DNA of 64,000 bases from Picocystis sp. L7 (taxonomy: Eukaryota > Chlorophyta > Picocystophyceae > Picocystales > Picocystaceae), in NCBI GenBank assembly GCA_020975725.1, contig QXJR01000028.1:1-64000 (forward strand). The letters are read 5' to 3'. Shown here one piece after another: positions 1 to 9,700 of the stretch. Both the position numbers and the translations under genes were made by a program. The notes under the pieces are model-generated. The model saw only the letters and a program-made list of their open reading frames with translations. It ran no database searches and was not told where the DNA came from. The first letter of the stretch is position 1, and each line of letters begins with the position of its first letter.

Positions 1-3000
1 CCCGGGCCCTCGAACCGAGGCGAGGGGATCGCAGTCGGGGCGGATTTCCCTTGGTTCGGTAAAACCGCCCCGGAAAGGGCCCTTCGAACCGAGGCGAGGG
101 GATCGCAGTCGGGGCGGATTTCCCTGGTTCGGTAAAACCGCCCCGGAAAGGGCCCTTCGAACCGAGGCGAGGGGATCGCAGTCGGGGCGGATTTCCCTTG
201 GTTCGGTAAAACCGCCCCGGAAAGGGCCCTTCGAACCGAGGCGAAGGGATCGCAGTCGGGGCGGATTTCCCTTGGTTCGGTAAAACCGCCCCGGAAAGGC
301 CCTTCGAACCGAGGCGAGGGGATCGCAGTCGGGGCGGATTTCCCTTGGTTCGGTAAAACCGCCCCGGAAAGGGCCCTTCGAACCGAGGCGAAGGGATCGC
401 AGTCGGGGCGGATTTCCCTTGGTTCGGTAAAACCGCCCCGGAAAGGGCCCTTCGAACCGAGGCGAGGGGATCGCAGTCGGGGCGGATTTCCCTTGGTTCG
501 GTAAAACCGCCCTGGAAAGGGCCCTTCGAACCGAGGCGAAGGGATCGCAGTCGGGGCGGATTTCCCTTGGTTCGGTAAAACCGCCCCGGAAAGGGCCCTT
601 CGAACCGAGGCGAAGGGATCGCAGTCGGGGCGGATTTCCCTTGGTTCGGTAAAACCGCCCCGGAAAGGGCCCTTCGAACCGAGGCGAGGGGATCGCAGTC
701 GGGGCGGATTTCCCCTGGTTCGGTAAAACCGCCCCGGAAAGGGCCCTTCGAACCGAGGCGAAGGGATCGCAGTCGGGGCGGATTTCCCTTGGTTCGGTAA
801 AACCGCCCCGGAAAGGGCCCTTCGAACCGAGGCGAAGGGATCGCAGTCGGGGCGGATTTCCCTTGGTTCGGTAAAACCGCCCCGGAAAGGGCCCTTCGAA
901 CCGAGGCGAGGGGATCGCAGTCGGGGCGGATTTCCCTTGGTTCGGTAAAACCGCCCCGGAAAGGGCCCTTCGAACCGAGGCGAAGGGATCGCAGTCGGGG
1001 CGGATTTCCCTTGGTTCGGTAAAACCGCCCCGGAAAGGGCCCTTCGAACCGAGGCGAGGGGATCGCAGTCGGGGCGGATTTCCCTTGGTTCGGTAAAACC
1101 GCCCCGGAAAGGGCCCTTCGAACCGAGGCGAGGGGATCGCAGTCGGGGCGGATTTCCCTTGGTTCGGTAAAACCGCCCCGGAAAGGGCCCTTCGAACCGA
1201 GGCGAAGGGATCGCAGTCGGGGCGGATTTCCCTTGGTTCGGTAAAACCGCCCCGGAAAGGCCCTTCGAACCGAGGCGAGGGGATCGCAGTCGGGGCGGAT
1301 TTCCCTTGGTTCGGTAAAACCGCCCCGGAAAGGGCCCTTCGAACCGAGGCGAAGGGATCGCAGTCGGGGCGGATTTCCCTTGGTTCGGTAAAACCGCCCC
1401 GGAAAGGGCCCTTCGAACCGAGGCGAAGGGATCGCAGTCGGGGCGGATTTCCCTTGGTTCGGTAAAACCGCCCCGGAAAGGGCCCTTCGAACCGAGGCGA
1501 GGGCATCGCAGTCGGGGCGGATTTCCCTTGGTTCGGTAAAACCGCCCCGGAAAGGGCCCTTCGAACCGAGGCGAAGGGATCGCAGTCGGGGCGGATTTCC
1601 CTTGGTTCGGTAAAACCGCCCCGGAAAGGGCCGTTCGAACCGAGGCGAGGGGATCGCAGTCGGGGCGGATTTCCCTTGGTTCGGTAAAACCGCCCCGGAA
1701 AGGCCCTTCGAACCGAGGCGAGGGGATCGCAGTCGGGGCGGATTTCCCTTGGTTCGGTAAAACCGCCCCGGAAAGGGCCCTTCGAACCGAGGCGAGGGGA
1801 TCGCAGTCGGGGCGGATTTCCCTTGGTTCGGTAAAACCGCCCCGGAAAGGGCCCTTCGAACCGAGGCGAAGGGATCGCAGTCGGGGCGGATTTCCCCTGG
1901 TTCGGTAAAACCGCCCCGGAAAGGGCCCTTCGAACCGAGGCGAGGGGATCGCAGTCGGGGCGGATTTCCCTTGGTTCGGTAAAACCGCCCCGGAAAGGGC
2001 CCTTCGAACCGAGGCGAAGGGATCGCAGTCGGGGCGGATTTCCCTTGGTTCGGTAAAACCGCCCCGGAAAGGGCCCTTCGAACCGAGGCGAAGGGATCGC
2101 AGTCGGGGCGGATTTCCCTTGGTTCGGTAAAACCGCCCCGGAAAGGGCCCTTCGAACCGAGGCGAGGGGATCGCAGTCGGGGCGGATTTCCCCTGGTTCG
2201 GTAAAACCGCCCCGGAAAGGGCCCTTCGAACCGAGGCGAAGGGATCGCAGTCGGGGCGGATTTCCCCTGGTTCGGTAAAACCGCCCCGGAAAGGGCCCTT
2301 CGAACCGAGGCGAAGGGATCGCAGTCGGGGCGGATTTCCCTTGGTTCGGTAAAACCGCCCCGGAAAGGGCCCTTCGAACCGAGGCGAGGGGATCGCAGTC
2401 GGGGCGGATTTCCCTTGGTTCGGTAAAACCGCCCCGGAAAGGGCCCTTCGAACCGAGGCGAGGGGATCGCAGTCGGGGCGGATTTCCCTTGGTTCGGTAA
2501 AACCGCCCCGGAAAGGGCCCTTCGAACCGAGGCGAGGGGATCGCAGTCGGGGCGGATTTCCCTTGGTTCGGTAAAACCGCCCCGGAAAGGGCCCTTCGAA
2601 CCGAGGCGAAGGGATCGCAGTCGGGGCGGATTTCCCTTGGTTCGGTAAAACCGCCCCGGAAAGGCCCTTCGAACCGAGGCGAGGGGATCGCAGTCGGGGC
2701 GGATTTCCCTTGGTTCGGTAAAACCGCCCCGGAAAGGGCCCTTCGAACCGAGGCGAAGGGATCGCAGTCGGGGCGGATTTCCCTTGGTTCGGTAAAACCG
2801 CCCCGGAAAGGGCCCTTCGAACCGAGGCGAAGGGATCGCAGTCGGGGCGGATTTCCCTTGGTTCGGTAAAACCGCCCCGGAAAGGGCCCTTCGAACCGAG
2901 GCGAGGGCATCGCAGTCGGGGCGGATTTCCCTTGGTTCGGTAAAACCGCCCCGGAAAGGGCCCTTCGAACCGAGGCGAAGGGATCGCAGTCGGGGCGGAT

Positions 3001-3528
3001 TTCCCTTGGTTCGGTAAAACCGCCCCGGAAAGGGCCGTTCGAACCGAGGCGAGGGGATCGCAGTCGGGGCGGATTTCCCTTGGTTCGGTAAAACCGCCCC
3101 GGAAAGGCCCTTCGAACCGAGGCGAGGGGATCGCAGTCGGGGCGGATTTCCCTTGGTTCGGTAAAACCGCCCCGGAAAGGGCCCTTCGAACCGAGGCGAA
3201 GGGATCGCAGTCGGGGCGGATTTCCCTTGGTTCGGTAAAACCGCCCCGGAAAGGGCCCTTCGAACCGAGGCGAAGGGATCGCAGTCGGGGCGGATTTCCC
3301 TTGGTTCGGTAAAACCGCCCCGGAAAGGGCCCTTCGAACCGAGGCGAAGGGATCGCAGTCGGGGCGGATTTCCCTTGGTTCGGTAAAACCGCCCCGGAAA
3401 GGGCCGTTCGAACCGAGGCGAAGGGATCGCAGCCGGGGCGGATTTCCCTTGGTTCGGTAAAACCGCCCCGGAAAGGGCCCTTCGAACCGAGGCGAAGGGA
3501 TCGCAGCCGGGGCGGATTTCTGGTCGTC
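1..3528. repeat. 74-bp satellite array, about 48 monomers
   Basis: Head-to-tail array of a GC-rich monomer of 74 bp (73 bp where a G is lost in the AAAGGGCCC junction or a T in the TTTCCCTT tract). I count 47 full monomers plus a partial one; the last two carry CAGCCGG instead of CAGTCGG. Monomers alternate irregularly between GCGAGGGG and GCGAAGGG variants. Each monomer holds two interleaved inverted repeats (CGAACCGAGG with CCTTGGTTCG, and GGGGCGG with CCGCCCC) and a perfect 10-bp palindrome AAGGGCCCTT at the junction. No ORF crosses it. The array starts before the window. Position in the chromosome (centromeric, pericentromeric or other) cannot be told. Confidence 0.97.
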
Positions 3529-3908
3529 AAGTACGATAGACCGAGTCTGCCAATTGGCGGAACAAAAGACGCTGCGACTGTGCAGTCGTTAGCTTCTGCC
3601 AATTCATTTTTCCTTTACTGAGAAAACCGTCATATGCACAACCTTTCGGATACTTAGATCCGCAATGGACGGCTCATTCACAAGATGTTTGTACAAAATA
3701 GCAACCCATGCTCGTAAAAGGTGAGACTTCTAGTAAGATCGTGACAATGCCCAATCATCTACACCTATCTCTTTGCAAACACAAGAGTCAGCAATGAAGC
3801 CCCCCTCGCCGCCTTTTCCTTCCATGCTAGTAAAGCGTCATTTGTTTCAACTTGCAAAGAAGAGGACGAATTTCTATGTCTTTTTAAACCTAACTCGAAA
3901 AGTTAACC
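3529..3908. other. Unique spacer between two tandem arrays
   Basis: AT-richer single-copy-looking sequence joining the 74-bp satellite to the 184-bp array. I see no gene, RNA or mobile element in it. Confidence 0.6.
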
Positions 3909-5280
3909 GACTCGAGGTCCCTCCCGGCCCTGCCTCGGTCGGTGGAGGGGTCGGATGGCGTCGACCCACCAGCACCTCGACAATTTCGTCGCCACGATTT
4001 CGATGGACCTGGAATTCGGCGTGCGACCATCCTAGGTACATCCAACCAAGGTGGCATGGTCCGTTTGGCCATTGGCCATCGCCTTCGATGCCGACTCGAG
4101 GTCCCTCCCGGCCCTGCCTCGGTCGGTGGAGGGGTCGGATGGCGTCGACCCACCAGCACCTCGACAATTTCGTCGCCACGATTTCGATGGACCTGGAATT
4201 CGGCGTGCGACCATCCTAGGTACATCCAACCAAGGTGGCATGGTCCGTTTGGCCATTGGCCGTCGCCTTCGATGCCGACTCGAGGTCCCTCCCGGCCCTG
4301 CCTCGGTCGGTGGAGGGGTCGGATGGCGTCGACCCACCAGCACCTCGACAATTTCGTCGCCACGATTTCGATGGACCTGGAATTCGGCGTGCGACCATCC
4401 TAGGTACATCCAACCAAGGTGGCATGGTCCGTTTGGCCATTGGCCGTCGCCTTCGATGCCGACTCGAGGTCCCTCCCGGCCCTGCCTCGGTCGGTGGAGG
4501 GGTCGGATGGCGTCGACCCACCAGCACCTCGACAATTTCGTCGCCACGATTTCGATGGACCTGGAATTCGGCGTGCGACCATCCTAGGTACATCCAACCA
4601 AGGTGGCATGGTCCGTTTGGCCATTGGCCGTCGCCTTCGATGCCGACTCGAGGTCCCTCCCGGCCCTGCCTCGGTCGGTGGAGGGGTCGGATGGCGTCGA
4701 CCCACCAGCACCTCGACAATTTCGTCGCCACGATTTCGATGGACCTGGAATTCGGCGTGCGACCATCCTAGGTACATCCAACCAAGGTGGCATGGTCCGT
4801 TTGGCCATTGGCCGTCGCCTTCGATGCCGACTCGAGGTCCCTCCCGGCCCTGCCTCGGTCGGTGGAGGGGTCGGATGGCGTCGACCCACTAGCACCTCGT
4901 CGATTTCGTCGCCACGATTTCGATGGACCTGGAATTCGGCGTGCAACCATCCTAGGTGCATACAACCAAGGTGGCATGGTCCGTTTTGCCATTGGCCGTC
5001 GCCTTCGATGCCGACTCGAGGTCCCTCCCGGCCCTACCTCGGTCGGTGGAGGGGTCGGATGGCGTCGACCCACCAGCACCTCGACAATTTCGTCGCCACG
5101 ATTTCGATGGACCTGAAATTCGGCGTGCGACCATCCTAGGTACATCCAACCAAGGTGGCATGGTCCGTTTGGCCATTGGCCGTCGCCTTCGATGCCGGCT
5201 CGAGGTCCCTCCCGGCCCTGCCTCGGTCGGTGGAGGGGTCGGATGGCGTCGACCCACCAGCACCTCGTCCATTTTCTCGA
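3909..5280. repeat. 184-bp tandem repeat, about 7.4 copies
   Basis: Units begin at GACTCGAGGTCCCTCC at 3909, 4093, 4277, 4461, 4645, 4829, 5013 and 5197, exactly 184 bp apart; the last is partial and runs into unique sequence near 5280. The first five units are nearly identical and the later ones carry a few substitutions. Long ORFs on both strands arise because 184 is not a multiple of three and the unit is poor in stops, so they are not evidence of coding. A fragment of the same unit is found again at 13744-13795, directly against the end of the first LTR element. Confidence 0.95.
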
Positions 5281-6214
5281 AATAAGTCCAAGGACAATGA
5301 AAGTGGCATGGCAGGCTCTATGTTTGTTCTTGAAGCATTGTTTCGGAGTGTGCTGCGAGTTTAGTTAGGTTGGACATTGCCTCTAGCAAGGGATTTCGTC
5401 CCAAACTGTTCGGATTTGGTTGCAGATATGCACCACATGCTAGTCATTGGGCGGACGATGAGAGCATCGTTTCCTGGTGAGACTTGATCGAATGATGTTG
5501 TGTATATCGTGAAAAATATGTAATGACGATTTTTTTTCTACCAAGATTGCATGATGTGGTTGGTTGGAAGTGTTTGACTTGAGTGAGGAGAGCTTGGCTT
5601 CAATTGAAGCTGATGATGTTTTGTGTACATTTTCACCGCACTTTGGCTGACTTCTTTGATTTTGTCGTGGGAATTGGATGCGAAGAAATTGCAGAAGCAT
5701 CTGTTCAGTCTTACATGTCGTTCGTGCTTTTGTGCGCAGCCTCGAGCCAGCCCGGTTCCGGTCCCTCTCCTCCCTCCGATAGAAGCGCTTGAATACCCCC
5801 TTGCTTATGTGGGTCGAACGGAATTACCGGATGCAAATGCCCCCCTTATATTATGCATTCTGATTGGTCGAAACTCCTTTCGTTTCCTCGTTTTCATTGG
5901 TCGAGGCCTGCTTTTTTCCTCGACGGGTGTGCAGGTACTTGAACGGTGAAGTTCGATCGAACGGGTCGCCCCGGTGATTCCAACGCCATGCCCCGCCGAG
6001 GCGCCCCGACCCATCGGGATTCCTTCCCATTCCCATCGACTAGGGAGCTAGTGTTGAGGGGACCGCGGTTTTTGCGACCGGGCGAAAGGAGGGAATCCCT
6101 TATCGTAGGATCGGGATTCCGCTTTCTACACCGTACCGAGTTTGGAAGGTCGATACGGTTCATACCCTAATCCCTAATGTTTCCTCGCGCATGCGCAAAA
6201 CCGGTATAAATGAT
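5226..6214 (+). repeat. ~990-bp duplicated segment, copy 1
   Basis: This segment starts inside the last 184-bp unit and matches 13744-14733 with only scattered differences. It holds a GAATACCCCC box (5791), an AATGCCCCCC box (5837), two CCAAT-type boxes (ATTGGTC at about 5868 and 5893) and ends at GGTATAAATGAT. It looks more like a promoter-bearing or LTR-like stretch than a gene. After 6214 the two copies diverge. Confidence 0.9.
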
Positions 6215-6374
6215 AAAACTACCTGGATACCCGGATCCCTTCGAACCGGAGTGAGAAACAGAGGGATTTTGGGTCGAAAGGAGAAGTCGATCCCGGGGTT
6301 TCGTCACCCTTTCCGTGTAACTTTTTCGATGGAACGGGTGAAACAGGGGTGACGAAACTCCCAGATTCTCGTAC

Positions 6375-6730
6375 TGTTCCACTCTCGACCTTTGGAGGAC
6401 AAGAAAAGTGGTCGTATACACTTGGACCCACGCGGAGAGGTGGCACAAACTCGGATGCTTGGTAAAGAACGGCTCCTTGAGTACTCCAATGATGCCCGGA
6501 CGCGGAGGACGTGAGGACGGCGCGTGGCTCGGAGGCCTTGAGTAGGACTTGTTCATTAAAAAGGCCGGTGGCTCCTCTCTATGGGGCCTCAAGGTCATCC
6601 TCTGCGGTACATGTCCAAAAGGGTACAATTAGTACTCTTAGCTGAGGACTCTATGTCTGCATTTATACATGTACTGTCGAGGACGGAAAAACACTCCTCC
6701 ATGGGGAGGGTGACCTAGGAAGGTGTAACA
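6375..6730 (-). repeat. Element 1, 3' LTR
   Basis: 356 bp, TG...CA ends (reads TGTTAC...GGAACA on the minus strand). It is preceded on the element strand by a purine tract ending GGGAGAG, the likely polypurine primer. It matches the LTR at 13388-13743 except at three positions. Confidence 0.93.
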
Positions 6731-9700
6731 CTCTCCCTGCTCCCAGACACAGCTATTGTGGCTGAAAAATCATACACTGCAGAAACAGGGTCATAGAGCA
6801 TGGCCTGGATATCTGCGTGGGAGTGAATTGTACGACCACCATCCGTCCAGATGACTGTATATCGATTGTCTATAACTGAAGTGACTTTTCCTTGATAATA
6901 TATGTCACTATTGTCCACTGTGAAGTGGGCCTGGACAACTGCATCCAACAATGTTGCAGGTGGGATATACCGAGGTCTTGATCTGGTTTGATAAGGGAGA
7001 AAACGGAATGGCCAAGTGTTTTCCAAAATTGGAGATGGAAACTGCAAATATACCGATTCTTTATGCTGCTGTACCTGCGTAATATTCTGGGGTGTGATGC
7101 CCTGTTCCGGTAAGGACCCATTTGTCTCTTCGAAAGTTAGAATGTCATCCAGTAATGCAGGGGTTTCATCAATGAAGAAGTAGCGATTCGTAGTAGAGTC
7201 TGATTCAACCCAATAGCGAACAGTAGGAAAGTTACTGAAATCGCGTAGTAAGTACCTGCGTATGGGGTATTCAGCGTCAGTTGTTGGGACCGGTAGCGAC
7301 TTTGCCGATGGCAAGGTAGCCGAGGGAAACAATGACAAATCAGAGTCGTGCCATATGGCTAGCCGATCAGCATTGAATCGATCGCTATAGGTGGATCCTG
7401 GAGGAAGTTTCAACCGGTATGCTCCATTCCCCAAATCTGTAGCAACGGTGAATGGGCCAACCCAGCAGGGATCCAATTTGTCCTTGTCTGTAGGGGACTT
7501 TAATCCAAATTGAACTTTGACTTGCTGGCCAACTTGAAAGGTACGTTGTTGGTTGCCCCGACGTTGATGCATTAATGCGCGTTGTTTATCGAGCATTTGC
7601 AGTACTTTCTGATACGTTTGCTTCTGTTTTTCCAGGAATGTTGTAACACGGGCATCCAGTGAAGGGACAAGGTCTGTGACAGGGGCGACATCGCCCACGG
7701 ACGGCAACTGCAAGTGCCAAGGTAGTCTGGATCTGCATCCATATAGTAGCTCAAAGGGGGCGAAGCCAAGAACGGCATGTATGCTGTCATTGTAGCCGTG
7801 AGCTGCTGCTTGTAAAATATCATCCCAATCTCTTTTGTCATTGCACATAGTGCGTATTGAAGTGAGAAGAGTTCGATGTTGTCTTTCGGCACCTCCTTGA
7901 GACTGTGAATGGTAGGGCGTTCCCGTAATGTGCTGAATTCCCAGGGCAGTACAAAATGCATCGAACAGTTTACGATACATTGGTCCATTATCTGTATGGA
8001 TGCGTGTTGGACAGTGGTAACGATAAACCACATGATCCAATAATAGCGTTGCTTGTCGAAAGGCACTCCAGCAAGTGTGTATAGGAATATACACAGCAAA
8101 TTTGGTAAATTTATCCACGACCGTGATAACGGCGTTGTGGCCTTGCCTAGAAAGAGGGAAACCTTCCACAACATCAAGTACCACAGTATGAAATGGGTGT
8201 GGATAAAAACGAGCTTCTGGGAACATGACCTGGTGTCGGGACTGCGTGCTTGGTTTCTGCAATTGACATGTAGGACATTGCTGAACAAAGGAGGTGCACT
8301 GTTTCTTGTACCCATGCCAGTAAAAGTGACGACGAAGCTCGGCCCATGTGCGGGCTTGTCCAAAGTGAAATTTGTCATGGACCAAATGCAGAAGGTCTTG
8401 TCGGAGAGAAAGATCTGCAGGTATAACTAATACAGCCGGGCCATGGTTAGCCTCCATGGGTTGCGGCTGAAGAAAGAGTAAATCTAAATGCTTGACATAT
8501 TCAGTCGGTGGTTGCTTCAAGTTCCGAACATATTCTGGATCGGCCTGAGCTGCTGTTCTTATGCGTTCAATAAGTGGCACTACGGTAGTGTCAGAGACAG
8601 CAGCAAGCTGATGTTCCGGTGAGGCAGTCCCTACGGTGGGGCTAGCTTTGGCCAAAGCGTGTTCAGGCGTTGTTGAATTGGGAATTGTATCATCAACGTC
8701 AGCTGTCAAGGACATGGAATCCTGCACATGCAAACTGTGGCGCGCTAGCAGTCTAGATGCTTGTGTATACAGGTGGATTCCTTTGCGTTGATGAACCAGC
8801 CCCAATAGTACAGGAGGGGGTGGTTTCCGTAACACCGCGCTGAGCATTGGGGCAATCCAACCCACAGGGAAGGCATTGCCACACATATGATGGCGAGCTC
8901 CATCGCAGACCCCGTACGCTTGCGTATCATTAGGCCTCATACCCGTCAGGCGTTCCTTTTCGCGAATTGTTAGTGGTCTTAATTCATGGTTTGAATTATA
9001 GACCCAGGTGGATTTTGATCGATCCGAATGTGACTTCTTTGAGGCCATAAGAGTGGGGCATTTACTGATAAGTATGCCATATTCATCAACAGGTGGGGAT
9101 GATTCTGCATCCAAACATTCTTGCCAAGTATAGGGCACCCCTGGATACCGATATTGAGCGGTGTGGCTGTCCAGGCTTACAGTGGTCCAAACCAAGCGTT
9201 GGCGTGCCTGGGCCGAGAAATTGCTCATATCATGGTGTTCTGGTGCACCAAACCATTCTTGTACCTGTTGCAGGTGGGTATCCAGGTGTCGAGCGAACGG
9301 GGTGCATTCAATGATGTAATTGGCACCGGGCAACCTATCCAGCAGGCCCCGTACTGCGCTAAAGAGTTCTCGTGCGTCCAGCAGTCCCAGGGGTGATGCT
9401 TCTGTATTAGTGTTAGCCCTGGAAAATGGTTGGCAGGGTACACCGGCGATAACCAGGTCTACACGGGGAAGGCGGCGTCGACCCTTTAATATTTGAACAT
9501 CATTCCCAAGACGAAAGATGTCTGTGCGTACAAACATGGTTGGGGCTGCGAGCCGCACATAGTTAAAAACCCGTTGTATAACCAATCTGCATAACGGGTC
9601 GCGTTCGACTGCGATGTAATCAATGCGATGGTTTGAGTTGCAGGTTAATTCTAAAGCCCGTAGAACAGTGCCCATTCCAGCGCACAAGTCCAATATGCAG

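Noticed and set aside
1-3528. CRISPR-like array
   Set aside because: Monomers are contiguous with no unique spacers, and the organism is a eukaryote. It is a satellite.
3773-5285. Overlapping ORFs of 100-180 aa on both strands in the 184-bp array
   Set aside because: They follow from a stop-poor unit whose length is not a multiple of three, so each ORF reads the unit in all three frames. Both strands are equally open, and there is no family match.
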